Made by a program: the position numbers and the translations under genes. The notes under the pieces were generated by a model that was not told the origin of the DNA, made no database searches, and saw only the letters and a list, made by a program, of their open reading frames with translations. Below, piece by piece: positions 25,312 through 34,511 of a stretch of DNA of 43,462 nt. This stretch comes from Phycisphaeraceae bacterium. Its GTDB lineage: Bacteria; Planctomycetota; Phycisphaerae; Phycisphaerales; Phycisphaeraceae. The stretch's first letter is position 1; each line of letters opens with the position of its first letter. Location of the stretch: contig JAJDCW010000070.1 in assembly GCA_029260635.1 (NCBI GenBank), positions 1 to 43,462 on the forward strand. The letters run 5' to 3'.

Positions 25312-26331
25312 TCACCCCTTGAGCCCGCTCGCCGCCGTGCTCTGCACGAAGTACCGCTGGGCGGCGAAGAACAGCAGGATACAGGGCAGCATCGTCACAA
25401 AGCTCGCCGCCATGAGTAGCTGCACGTCGCTGACCCCGTAGTTCCCGTTAAAGGCGTTGAGCGCCAGCGTCAGCGTCCGGTTCTCCGGGCTGTTCAGGTA
25501 GATCAGCGGGCCCAGGAAGTCGTTCCACACGAACATGAACGTGTAGATCGCCACGATCGCGATCACCGGGCCACTTAGCGGCAGCATCAGCCGCCAGTAG
25601 ATCATCGTGTTGCCCGCGCCGTCGATCCGTGCCGCCTCTACTAATTCCTCGGGCACCTGCGTGAAGAACTGGCGGAACATGAACACGTAGAACGGCGAGC
25701 CCAGCCACATCGGGATCACCAGCGGCCAGATCGTGTCGATCATCCCCAGATTTCTAAACAGGATAAACAGCGGGATCATGCTCACCTGCGGCGGGAGCAT
25801 CATCGTCGACAGCATCAGCATGAACAGGAAGTTCCGCCCCCGGAAGCGGAACCGTGCGAAGCCGAAGCCGACCAGGCTTGACGACAGGATCTGCCCGATC
25901 ACGCAGAGCACCGTGATCACGGTCGTGTTCGCCAACGCGCCCATGAAGTCCATCCGCTCAAGGGCCCTGGGGTAATTCTCCCAACGCGGTGTGAGGTTGC
26001 GATGTATGTCTGCTTGAGCAACGACGTGCTCTTCCCCGTTGCGTGGGTGGTCCGCGCCGACCTTGATTGTCACCCGGATCGTCTGGTTCGTGTCATCCTT
26101 CTCGCCCAGCGAGACCTCTAGCGATTCGCCTTCAAGCTCGACATACGACGCCATCGGCAGCAGCGTCGGCGGGTTCGCCATCGCCTCCGCCTCGGTCTTC
26201 AGGCTGTTGGTCAGCATCCAGTAGAACGGGATCAGCAGCAGGAACGCGCCGAGGAACAACAGCGAATACACCAGCACCGCGTGCCCGTCGATCGGCTTAC
26301 GTTTTTTAAGGGGGTTTGAGGTAGCCATCAT
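25312..26331 (-). CDS. Carbohydrate ABC transporter permease, MalG type
   Basis: This is an inner-membrane permease of 339 residues with six hydrophobic segments. The EAA motif, which docks the ATPase, is EAARIDGAGNTMIYWRLMLPL near residue 240. It would pair with the upstream fused MalE-MalF protein to import oligosaccharides, probably maltodextrins given its operon. The start overlaps the end of the upstream gene by four bases (ATGA), showing translational coupling. It is about 55 residues longer than typical MalG-type permeases. The excess is a soluble periplasmic stretch (residues ~50-115) after the first helix, which may contact the tethered binding domain. Confidence 0.92.
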   Translation of the reverse strand: MMATSNPLKKRKPIDGHAVLVYSLLFLGAFLLLIPFYWMLTNSLKTEAEAMANPPTLLPMASYVELEGESLEVSLGEKDDTNQTIRVTIKVGADHPRNGEEHVVAQADIHRNLTPRWENYPRALERMDFMGALANTTVITVLCVIGQILSSSLVGFGFARFRFRGRNFLFMLMLSTMMLPPQVSMIPLFILFRNLGMIDTIWPLVIPMWLGSPFYVFMFRQFFTQVPEELVEAARIDGAGNTMIYWRLMLPLSGPVIAIVAIYTFMFVWNDFLGPLIYLNSPENRTLTLALNAFNGNYGVSDVQLLMAASFVTMLPCILLFFAAQRYFVQSTAASGLKG

Positions 26332-28754
26332 TTAAGCCCCTCGTAATGCACCCAGCTCTTGCTGGACTTCACCACGATGCCCGTGAGGATCAGCAGCACG
26401 ATGAACAACACCCACGCCATCGCGGACGCGTAGCCCATCTTGTGGTACTCGAACGCTTCGCGGTACAGCTTCAAGACATACACCAGCGTCGCGTTGCCCG
26501 GCCCGCCGTTGGTCATGACGTATACCTGCGTGAATACCTGGAACGAGCCGATGATCCCCATCACCAGGTTGAAGAAGATCAGCGGCGAAAGCTGCGGCAG
26601 CGTCACGCTGAAGAACGCACGCATCCGCCCGGCCCCGTCGATCTTCGCCGCCTCGTACAGCGACTCGGAGATACCTTTAAGCCCGGCCAGGTAGATCACC
26701 ATCCCCGCGCCCACGCCCCACAACGCCATCACGACGTAGGCGGGGATCGCGAACAGCTCCGCGTCCACACCGAACCAGTCGGGGGGGCGGTTTAACAGCA
26801 CGTGATCTGAACCCAGCGCGATCAACAACTCATTAACCCGGTCGATCGCGGGGGCTAACAATTGGTACCCCCAACCCAGCACCCGGTTGATGATCCCGCG
26901 CTTGTTGTCGAACATCATCACCCAGAGCGTCGCCAACGCGACCCCGGACACGACCGAGGGCACGAAGAACACCGTCCGGTAGATCGCGATCCCCTTGACC
27001 TTCTGGTTCATCAGGACCGCCACCAACAACGCAAGTACCTGCCCGAACGGCACCGCCAGCAGCGCGTAGTACGTCGTCACCCACACGCTCTTCATGAAGC
27101 TCGCGTCGTAGCTGACCATGTGCCCGAAGTTGCCTAAGCCCACAAACTCCGCTTCGCCCAACGGCTGCATACTCGTCCAGCGTGACATCGCCAACAGCAG
27201 CGACAACCCCATCGGCCCGAACGTCAGCACGAGAAACCCCACGATCCAAGGCGAGATAAAGACCCACCCCGCACGCTCCTGCGCCCGATCGATTGCCCCC
27301 AGCTTCTCCCGACGCAGCCAGAGGAACAGCCCCCCGACCACCAGCACCAGCAACACACCCGACGAACCCACGATCACGCCCCAGGCCATCCGCGGGAAAG
27401 AGCGGTTACGCAACGGCGAACCTAACTCAGCAAGCCAACGCGCCTCCGTGTTTTTTCCCGTGACTTCCGCGGACTGCTTGCCGTACTGGATCGTCTGCGC
27501 GACCTCTTCCTCGAAAATGCGTGCGAACTCCGGCTCCGGGGGCATCTGCCCGATCCTTGCCGTGTCGATCAGGTCGATAAACAGCTTCGCGTTCGCGGGC
27601 TTCTGACCCGGCTGAAGGAAATCATCCGACTCGGCTACGGGTTTCGTGCAAGGCACCGCAAGCCCCGATCTCGCCGTCAGCTTCTGCCCCTGCGTGCCAC
27701 ACAAAAACTTCATCAGCTTGAACGATTCTTCGGGATGCTTAGTCGTAGAGGACATCCCCCAGGCGACCACCGCGACGACGCTCGCCGGGTCCTTGCCTTC
27801 AAGGTGCGGGAAGGGCACGACGTCCCAGTCGAACGTATCGATCGAACGGAACCTCGGCGTCCGCCATCGGCCGATCGGCCCGACCACCCCGATACGCCCG
27901 GTGTAGAACTCCTGCTCCCCAAGCCCCTGCGCGTCGCCGCCGGTCGCGTTATAGGCCGTCTTGTCGTCGAACCGCATGCGACGGACGTGTTCCAACGCCG
28001 CGATGGCTTCAGGTTCATCAAGCGTCACGTCCGTGAAGTCCGTCCCATTGAAGTAGTCCCCGCCGTAGGACCAGACCATGTTCCGCAAGACGGCAGGCCA
28101 GGACGCGATCACCGACCCGTAGACCTCGCCGTTGGGGTCTTCCAGCGCGCTGATCTTCGCCATTGCGTCATCGAACTGGGCCCACGTCCATCCGTCGTAA
28201 GGCACGTCCACACCCGCACGCTGGAACAGTTGCAAGTTCGCGTACATCAGCATCGGTGTGAAGTCTTTGGGGATGCCGTACAACGGTCCCGCGCCCAGTT
28301 TCTGCCCGTCGTACTTGAACGCGTCCAGCAGCACCGGGTAGAACTCGCCGATCCAGTCCTCGCCCGTCGCCTTCACGTCCCGGGCCACCGGCGTGTCGAT
28401 CGGCTCGAGCAGCCCCATCCCCGCGAGCTTGGGCACGTCCTCGTAGCGCAGATAAAATAGGTCCGGCGGATCGCCGGCGGCGAACATCGTGTTCAGCTTC
28501 GTGTCGTAGTCCGACGCGTGCAACCGATTAATCCGGATATCCGGGTGTTCGGCCTCGAACGCGGCGACCAATTCTTCAACAATGCGTATCTCGTCGTTGT
28601 CCCCCCAGTGCAGGATCGTCAGCTCGGTGCGCGTGTCTTTGCGGGCGGAGTCCCAGCGCTGATACGCGCGCAGCCCCACATCAAAGAATGACCAGAGCAC
28701 CACCAGCGCCGCCGCCAGCGCCAACAGCCACCGGGCTACCCGCGCCAGTGTCAT
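26328..28754 (-). CDS. Fused sugar-binding protein and ABC permease (MalE-MalF)
   Basis: This 808-residue fusion starts with a membrane anchor (residues ~8-30). An extracytoplasmic family 1 binding domain follows (~45-440): LTILHWGDNDEIRIVEELVAAFE, FAAGDPPDLFYLRYEDVPKLA and a YGGDYFNG segment are typical. A helix at ~450-470 links to a MalF-type permease with the EAA motif YEAAKIDGAGRMRAFFSVTLPQ near 695 and six further hydrophobic segments. Usually these are two proteins. Tethering keeps the receptor beside its pore. It overlaps the upstream amylase and the downstream permease by four bases each. No ATPase gene is present, so a shared MsmX-like ATPase elsewhere is implied. Substrate is inferred from the operon. 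Confidence 0.92.
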   Translation of the reverse strand: MTLARVARWLLALAAALVVLWSFFDVGLRAYQRWDSARKDTRTELTILHWGDNDEIRIVEELVAAFEAEHPDIRINRLHASDYDTKLNTMFAAGDPPDLFYLRYEDVPKLAGMGLLEPIDTPVARDVKATGEDWIGEFYPVLLDAFKYDGQKLGAGPLYGIPKDFTPMLMYANLQLFQRAGVDVPYDGWTWAQFDDAMAKISALEDPNGEVYGSVIASWPAVLRNMVWSYGGDYFNGTDFTDVTLDEPEAIAALEHVRRMRFDDKTAYNATGGDAQGLGEQEFYTGRIGVVGPIGRWRTPRFRSIDTFDWDVVPFPHLEGKDPASVVAVVAWGMSSTTKHPEESFKLMKFLCGTQGQKLTARSGLAVPCTKPVAESDDFLQPGQKPANAKLFIDLIDTARIGQMPPEPEFARIFEEEVAQTIQYGKQSAEVTGKNTEARWLAELGSPLRNRSFPRMAWGVIVGSSGVLLVLVVGGLFLWLRREKLGAIDRAQERAGWVFISPWIVGFLVLTFGPMGLSLLLAMSRWTSMQPLGEAEFVGLGNFGHMVSYDASFMKSVWVTTYYALLAVPFGQVLALLVAVLMNQKVKGIAIYRTVFFVPSVVSGVALATLWVMMFDNKRGIINRVLGWGYQLLAPAIDRVNELLIALGSDHVLLNRPPDWFGVDAELFAIPAYVVMALWGVGAGMVIYLAGLKGISESLYEAAKIDGAGRMRAFFSVTLPQLSPLIFFNLVMGIIGSFQVFTQVYVMTNGGPGNATLVYVLKLYREAFEYHKMGYASAMAWVLFIVLLILTGIVVKSSKSWVHYEGLK

Positions 28755-30736
28755 CGCATCTGCCCCCTGTCGGACAGGACCGCGGAGCCATAAGGCTCAA
28801 GCTCGATCGTCATCACCGGCCCCGTGACCCTCCCTGCGCCTGCGACCGGCATTAGCCTCGGCCGACCGGCCGCTTCATCAACAGCGTCAACACGGACCGC
28901 CGCCTGCTTCGCATCTAACCAATCAATCATCTTCGCGCCATGATCCCCCTGCGCCAATTCGATCTCAACCACGCGCGTCTCTGCGCTCCGATTAATCACG
29001 ACATACACGTGCCGGTTGTCCAGGTCCCGGGCATACGCCAAGACGCCCGTCTCGTCGTCCGCGATCAGTGTCCTGAAGAATCCGTGCTGCAACGCCGGCA
29101 ATCCGCGCCGCAACGCGATCAGGCGCTGATACCAGCTAAACAGGTCTTCATCGAACACCACCTCGGGGTCGTCGTAAGGCATCAGGTCGCGCCAGATCAT
29201 GGGCATCCGGTTGCTCGGATCGTCCGGGCTCCACATCCCCGCCTCGTTGCCGTAGTAGATCATCGGAGCGCCGACGAACGTCATCTGGCAGACCACCGCC
29301 TGCTTCATCCGCTGTTTCTGCTTCGCGTTGGGCATATCCAGCTTGTAGTCGGGCCCCGTGTCCTGGAGGCGGTTGCTGGTGTCGTATCCCAGGTCCGGGT
29401 TGACGAACATCGACGCCAGCCGATCGGTGTCGTGGCTGTCGAAGAGGTTCTGCATCACCAGCGCGGATTGCAGCGGGTACGCGTACACCAGTTGATTTAA
29501 TATGGTTGAAAACTCGCTTGGTGTGGTCGCCGTCTTTACATCCACAAAGAAGTCCTGGGCGGGGATCGCGAACTGGTAGTTCATCACCCCGTCGAATTGA
29601 TCGCCCTCGAGCCAGGGTTGCGCCCAAGTCCAGACCTCACCGCTGATGTACGCGTCCGGGTTGATCGACTTCACAAGCCTGCGCCACTCAATCCAGAAGG
29701 GGTGGGGGATATCCGGCGCGACGTCCAGCCGCCAGCCGTCGACGCCGGCGCTCACGTCCCCGTTTGGCGCCATCCATCGGCGGGTGATATCGAAGATGTG
29801 TTGACGCGGGCCGTCGGCCAGCCCGTGCACGGGGTCTTTTTTCAGTAGCGGCAGATGACCGTTGTCGCGGTCCCAGCCGCTCCACTGCAGCCCGCCGGGC
29901 CGGCCGGGCTTGTCGCCGGTACCCCAGTCAGTAATCTCGAACCAGTCGGCATATTTCGAGTCGCGGCCGTGCTTGATGACATCCTGAAAAGCGTAGTGCC
30001 CCTCGCCGACGTGGTTAAACACCCCATCAATCACGATCTTGAACCCCTGACGGTGCGCCTCCTGGATGAACTCAAGGAATACCAGGTCGCTCTCGGACCA
30101 CTGCCACGTCGAAGGGTCGTCCGTCTCGCCCACGAGTTGTTCAAGGTCCCCCTTCACGCCGAAATTGTCATCGATGTGTCGGAAGTCGCTCGCTTCGTAC
30201 TTGTGCATGCTCCGGGCTTCGAACAGCGGATTGAAGTAGATCGCGTTGACGCCCAGCTCGCGCAGGTAGGGCAGCGCCTCGCGCGCGCCCTGGATATCTC
30301 CGCCGAAGCGCCGATGCCAGACGTTGCCCGCGCCGTTGTGAAAATTCTCTTCGCCCGCCGCCTCGCCCGGGAGCGTCGCCCACCAGTCCGATTGCCAGCG
30401 GTGTGTGCCATCGGGGTCGTTCGATGTGTCCCCGTTGCGGAACCGCTCGGGGAAGACCTGGTACCACACCGCCGACTTCGCCCAGTCAGGCGTCACGAAC
30501 GCGGGCCGCATGTCACAGGCATACGCCGACGATTGTGCTTCCTCCAGCGAATCGACTAACCCGCCCGCGGATTGAAAGACCCGCGCATCGCCGTCGATCA
30601 GCTCGAACAGGTAACGCACCGGCTCGCCCGGCAGCTGGATCAGTGCGCCGTAACGCCCCAGCCCGACCGCCTCGCCGCAAGGCTCCAGCGCGTAGCGCAT
30701 CCAGCCGCCACCGCCTTGCGCTCCGGCGAGCAACAC
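28751..30736 (-). CDS. GH13 alpha-amylase (neopullulanase-like), downstream part of split frame
   Basis: This 661-residue glycoside hydrolase 13 protein is closest in look to cyclomaltodextrinase/neopullulanase. The catalytic triad is visible: nucleophile in GVDGWRLDVAPD, acid in YISGEVWTW and the third in LFDSHDTDR; region I is DGVFNHVG. An aromatic-rich C-terminal beta domain follows. The frame opens with GTG directly after the TAG stop of the upstream lipoprotein-CBM ORF, in the same reading frame. The first ~80 residues continue the N-terminal beta domain that the upstream ORF begins, so the two look like one gene with a single nonsense codon. An internal ATG at 30700 is another possible start. 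Without the upstream part it lacks a signal peptide. Confidence 0.88.
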   Translation of the reverse strand: MLLAGAQGGGGWMRYALEPCGEAVGLGRYGALIQLPGEPVRYLFELIDGDARVFQSAGGLVDSLEEAQSSAYACDMRPAFVTPDWAKSAVWYQVFPERFRNGDTSNDPDGTHRWQSDWWATLPGEAAGEENFHNGAGNVWHRRFGGDIQGAREALPYLRELGVNAIYFNPLFEARSMHKYEASDFRHIDDNFGVKGDLEQLVGETDDPSTWQWSESDLVFLEFIQEAHRQGFKIVIDGVFNHVGEGHYAFQDVIKHGRDSKYADWFEITDWGTGDKPGRPGGLQWSGWDRDNGHLPLLKKDPVHGLADGPRQHIFDITRRWMAPNGDVSAGVDGWRLDVAPDIPHPFWIEWRRLVKSINPDAYISGEVWTWAQPWLEGDQFDGVMNYQFAIPAQDFFVDVKTATTPSEFSTILNQLVYAYPLQSALVMQNLFDSHDTDRLASMFVNPDLGYDTSNRLQDTGPDYKLDMPNAKQKQRMKQAVVCQMTFVGAPMIYYGNEAGMWSPDDPSNRMPMIWRDLMPYDDPEVVFDEDLFSWYQRLIALRRGLPALQHGFFRTLIADDETGVLAYARDLDNRHVYVVINRSAETRVVEIELAQGDHGAKMIDWLDAKQAAVRVDAVDEAAGRPRLMPVAGAGRVTGPVMTIELEPYGSAVLSDRGQMR

Positions 30737-31321
30737 CTACACCCGCTGCTCGTCCCCCGCCTGCACGCGGATGCTCAACCGCAACAACGAGCCCGACGCC
30801 ACCGTCATGTCCGGCACGTCGCCCGGGTCGTGGATCACCGCGGAAGGCTCGATGTAATCAGGCTTAGGCGTCGGCAGCCCCCGGGCATCGACCCCGACCA
30901 GCACGGCGGAGTTGACCCCGTAGTTCCCGTCGGGCCTTTCAAACTCTTTGTCGCTCGCCGGGTCGTTGACCCAGGTATCGCCATTCACCACAAACTTGTA
31001 CCAGTGCACGCCATCGGGCAGCTCGACCGATACCCGGTAGGTACCGTCGCCCCGGTTTTGCATCGGCAACGCGTGCATCGACCAGCCGTTAAAGGAACCG
31101 GCCAGGTGGACCGTCTGAACTTTCACACCCTCTACTTCATCACCGGGCGTGTATTCAAACTGATGCCCGGCCCCCGGCACAGGCCTGATGATGTGCGTCG
31201 TCGCGTCTGATCCGCCCGCCGGCGCGTCCGCCACGGCGCACGCACCTAGCAAGAGCAAACCCGTTATAACGGTTAACCGTCCGAACCAACGCGCGCCTCT
31301 ATGGGTGATCTCACATTTCAA
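30737..31321 (-). CDS. Lipoprotein with glycogen-binding CBM, upstream part of split GH13 gene
   Basis: This 194-residue ORF begins with a lipoprotein signal (TVITGLLLLGAC lipobox, Cys near residue 28). It then has an E-set/CBM48-like domain (TVHLAGSFNGWSMHALPM, then GTYRVSVELPDGVHWYKFVVNGD) of the type found in starch and glycogen enzymes. Its last residues, LLRLSIRVQAGDEQRV, look like the first strand of the N-terminal domain that continues in the next frame across one TAG codon. The start is a TTG with GGAG 8 bases upstream. If translated alone it would be a membrane-attached glucan-binding lipoprotein; if read through, it is the secretion and binding module of the amylase. Confidence 0.8.
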   Translation of the reverse strand: MKCEITHRGARWFGRLTVITGLLLLGACAVADAPAGGSDATTHIIRPVPGAGHQFEYTPGDEVEGVKVQTVHLAGSFNGWSMHALPMQNRGDGTYRVSVELPDGVHWYKFVVNGDTWVNDPASDKEFERPDGNYGVNSAVLVGVDARGLPTPKPDYIEPSAVIHDPGDVPDMTVASGSLLRLSIRVQAGDEQRV

Positions 31322-31364
31322 TCAGACAACTCCATAGACACGGTCAATAACCAACACCAGAAAA

Positions 31365-34300
31365 TCAGTCACGACAAAGCACCATCATCGAGTAGGGCGG
31401 CAGCAGAAGCTCGCCCGATGCCTCTCCGAGTTTTTTGACGCCGGCGTGTTCGTGATTCACGACGATGTTCCAGGCGCCTTCGGGCAGGTCGATCGATCGC
31501 TGCTCCGCGTCACCGTTGTAGACCACGAGGATCGTGTTCCAGCTGTCGCCGACCGCGCTCCCGTCGAGTTCGTACCACACCGGCCCGGGCTCGTCGTGGA
31601 AAGAGAGGTGGTTGCGTACCTGCTTGCGCGTCCGCAGGCGGAACGCCGGGTGCTCCCTGCGGAGCTGGATGAGCCCGCGGGTGTAATCAAACACATCCCG
31701 GTACGCGGCTTTCCGTGGCCAATCAAACTTATTGACCTCGTCCCCGGCGTTGTAGGAGTTGTGGTTGCCCAGCTTCGTCCGGGCGAAGTCGCTGCCGCCG
31801 TGCAGGAACGCGACGCCTTGTGACGTCAGCACGATCCCCAGTGACAGCTTGTGCATCGCGCGCCTGGTCGCGTCGTCGCCATTCGGCAGTGTGTGGATCA
31901 GCTTGTCCCAGAGGGTCCGGTTGTCGTGGGCCGAGGCGTAGTTGATCGACTCGGTGGGGTGCTCGGCGAAGTCATCGATCGCGCCCGCCACCCCGTCACG
32001 GATTTCCTTGTTGTGCCCGCCACCCATCGCGAAGCCGAGGGCCATCCCGTCCAAGTCGCCGCGGATCGCGTTGCGCAGGTGGTCGTTAAACACCGCGACA
32101 CCCATCTTTTTCTGCGCGCCCTTGGGGAAGTGGGTCGGCCCGCCGCCGGTCCAGGGCTCGCCGTAGATCAACAGGTCCGGGCGGATCGCGTGCAGTTCCC
32201 TGGCCACCAGCGCCACCGACTCCTTGTGCATCATCCCCAGCAGGTCGAAGCGGAAGCCATCGATGTGGTATTCCTGGACCCAGTACTTCAGCGAGTCCAC
32301 GATGTACTTGCGCGCCATTGGCCGCTCGTCCGCGATGGCGTTGCCGGTCCCCGACTCGTTCCGAAGCCGACCGCCGGGCGTCGTCCGGAAGTAGTACCAG
32401 GGCACCGCCTGATCGAAGGGGGATGCGCCGAACGACGTACTCGTGTGGTTATAAACCACGTCCATTACCACGCGGATATCCGCCTCGTGCAGCGCCTTGA
32501 TCGTGGCCTTGAGGTCCTTGATCGCCTGCGCCGGGTCGTCGGGGTTGGTCGAGTACTGCGCCTCGGGTACATTGAATAACGCCGTCCAGTAGCCCCAGTT
32601 GTATTCATTCATCCCCGCGCTGTAGTCCTGGATCGGCAGCAGGTGCACGGTCGTGACACCAAGCTCCTTGAGGTGCGACACGCCCGTGGCGATGTCGCCG
32701 GTGTTCTCGTGCGCCAGTCCCAGGTACTTGCCCCGGTGTGCGGGCGGGCAAGAAAGGTCCTCGATCGAGTAGTCCCGGACGTGGATCTCGTAGATCACCT
32801 CGTCCACCGGGCTCGCGCTCATGGGCGGGGCGTCGTTCTCCCAGCCCGCCGGGTCGGTCTGGTCAAGGTCCACCACCATTGACCTAGCGCTGTCCCTGGT
32901 CGCGGCGTAACAATAAATGTCGGCTACGATTCTCACTTCGCCGTAGGAGGTGAACTTGTACTGGTAGTAGAGCCCGTGCAGGTCGCCCTCGACGCGTGCC
33001 CGCCAGACCCCGCCGTGGCCACGCGACATCGTGACCGTGTCGTAAGGCTCGGCCTCGTCCGCCGTCTTATATAGAAGCAACTCCACCGATTCAGACACGG
33101 GCGACCAGGTCGCGAACGCCGTCGCCACCGATGTGTGATCCGCGCCCAACTCGGCACCCAGGTCGTGGAACCTATCGTCGGTCAGCACCTCACGGGCGTA
33201 CACCGTCGCAGGCCCGGTCCCCGGCAGGCTCAGCGTCATCCCCGACACGATCGAATCCAGGTCCACCGGCTTATCGAGTTTCAGCATCAGGTCGCGCGAC
33301 CCGGCATCGCCGTGCCCCTTGGTCTTGACCTCGGCCACCGGGTACCGGTCATCGCCGACCTGTACCCAGCCTGCCGGTTCGCTGAGTTGTGCCGCGGTCG
33401 CCGGCTGATTCAGCCTCACGTGCAACAGGCCCGGCTCATCTAAAAACGCTCGTTGTATCTGCAAGGCAAAATCCAGTTTCGCAGGGTCCATAAACACACG
33501 TTCCTCGCCGGCTACCAACCACGCCTCGGCCACCCCCGCCTCGCTGGGCGACACAAATCGATCCACATCCCCGTCCCGCTCGAGCCAATCGCCCCGGCGG
33601 ACTATAAAGCCTACACGATCCGTCGGCTGGGCAAACTCGAGTTGGGCATACACCCCGTACCCGTCTTTCTTATCAAACGGGTACGCCTTGCCCTCCTGGC
33701 CATCCGCCCAGGCCCAGACCGCCCAGCCATCGTACTTCCCGTCGGGACGATGATAGTGCAACACCGCCACCGCGCCCGCGCCCACCGCCCGGGCTGACGC
33801 CGGCGCGGCCGAGACATAGCCCTCGCCCCCGGGCATGCTCCCTGGCTCCGCCCCGCCGTCCATGGGTACCGCGTCCTGTGCCTCGTCCACGATCGGCGGG
33901 GTCGTATCAAACGCCAGCCGCCCCTCACGGACCCAGACCTCCGCGATGCCGCCGGCCCCGACTTCTATCATCCGGTCCCGGTCACCATCCTTCTGTTCCC
34001 AGTCGCCCCGACGCAGGAGGAAGCCCAGCTTTGGGTGTGCTTCATCAAGCACCACCACAGCATACAAGCCAAACGCGTCCGACCCGGCCAGCGCATATTC
34101 AGACCCTTCCGCGTTCACCGGCCAGGCCCACACGTTCCACCCCGCGTAGTCCGCCGCGTCCCGACGGTAATGCACAATCAATATGGTTTGCCCCCCAAAG
34201 TCCGACGCCGACTTGCCATCGGCGAGCGCCTCGACCCGTATCCCCTCTCCCGCCCCCGATTCATTAACCCCGACCTCCCCCCAAGCGCTCGCCACCCCCG

Positions 34301-34391
34301 TCATTCCGGGGGTGCCGGGGGTGCCGGGGATTCCGGGGGCGCAGCACAACACACACACACCCAACCACACCAGGAGTGCCCATCGCCTCAT
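31365..34391 (-). CDS. pulA: Secreted type I pullulanase (GH13)
   Basis: This 1008-residue enzyme hydrolyses alpha-1,6 branches in pullulan and starch. A signal peptide is followed by a short PGIPGTPGTPG collagen-like run and two tandem CBM41-like domains (IVHYRRDAADYAGWNVWAWP and VLHYHRPDGKYDGWAVWAW). A CBM48-type domain (ATAFATWSPVSESVELLLYK) precedes the GH13 barrel. The catalytic residues are in DGFRFDLLGMM, IYGEPWTGG and YASAHDNRTLWDKL, and YNWGY is the pullulanase signature. The ATG at 34391 was chosen because AAGG lies 6 bases upstream. It is the first structural gene after the lacI-type regulator and belongs to a five-gene minus-strand run. A Cys-containing signal may make it a lipoprotein. 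Confidence 0.95.
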   Translation of the reverse strand: MRRWALLVWLGVCVLCCAPGIPGTPGTPGMTGVASAWGEVGVNESGAGEGIRVEALADGKSASDFGGQTILIVHYRRDAADYAGWNVWAWPVNAEGSEYALAGSDAFGLYAVVVLDEAHPKLGFLLRRGDWEQKDGDRDRMIEVGAGGIAEVWVREGRLAFDTTPPIVDEAQDAVPMDGGAEPGSMPGGEGYVSAAPASARAVGAGAVAVLHYHRPDGKYDGWAVWAWADGQEGKAYPFDKKDGYGVYAQLEFAQPTDRVGFIVRRGDWLERDGDVDRFVSPSEAGVAEAWLVAGEERVFMDPAKLDFALQIQRAFLDEPGLLHVRLNQPATAAQLSEPAGWVQVGDDRYPVAEVKTKGHGDAGSRDLMLKLDKPVDLDSIVSGMTLSLPGTGPATVYAREVLTDDRFHDLGAELGADHTSVATAFATWSPVSESVELLLYKTADEAEPYDTVTMSRGHGGVWRARVEGDLHGLYYQYKFTSYGEVRIVADIYCYAATRDSARSMVVDLDQTDPAGWENDAPPMSASPVDEVIYEIHVRDYSIEDLSCPPAHRGKYLGLAHENTGDIATGVSHLKELGVTTVHLLPIQDYSAGMNEYNWGYWTALFNVPEAQYSTNPDDPAQAIKDLKATIKALHEADIRVVMDVVYNHTSTSFGASPFDQAVPWYYFRTTPGGRLRNESGTGNAIADERPMARKYIVDSLKYWVQEYHIDGFRFDLLGMMHKESVALVARELHAIRPDLLIYGEPWTGGGPTHFPKGAQKKMGVAVFNDHLRNAIRGDLDGMALGFAMGGGHNKEIRDGVAGAIDDFAEHPTESINYASAHDNRTLWDKLIHTLPNGDDATRRAMHKLSLGIVLTSQGVAFLHGGSDFARTKLGNHNSYNAGDEVNKFDWPRKAAYRDVFDYTRGLIQLRREHPAFRLRTRKQVRNHLSFHDEPGPVWYELDGSAVGDSWNTILVVYNGDAEQRSIDLPEGAWNIVVNHEHAGVKKLGEASGELLLPPYSMMVLCRD

Positions 34392-34474
34392 CAACAACCT
34401 TGCCTTTCCCTGAATCGGATCAACCGGAGCCTGTTATCCCGGCCGCAAAGCCCGGGCCGAATATGTAATACAAA

Positions 34475-34502
34475 GGTTTACCCGGAACCACACTTACTTC
34501 AA
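34475..34502 (-). promoter_or_regulatory. Possible pulA promoter overlapping a GGTAAAC half-site
   Basis: On the minus strand TTGAAG (34502-34497), 16 bases, then TAAACC (34480-34475) resemble the layout of the lacI promoter. The -10 is part of GGTAAACC, the same element that recurs in the lacI upstream region. The -10 match is weak, so this is tentative. Confidence 0.35.
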
Positions 34503-34511
34503 ACAGATCAC

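Noticed and set aside
30737-30739. TAG as a recoded sense codon in this organism
   Set aside because: The zinc-ribbon bactofilin gene ends at TAG (4817-4819) with nothing protein-like after it, so TAG is a normal stop. The split amylase is better explained by mutation, error, read-through or re-initiation at this one site.
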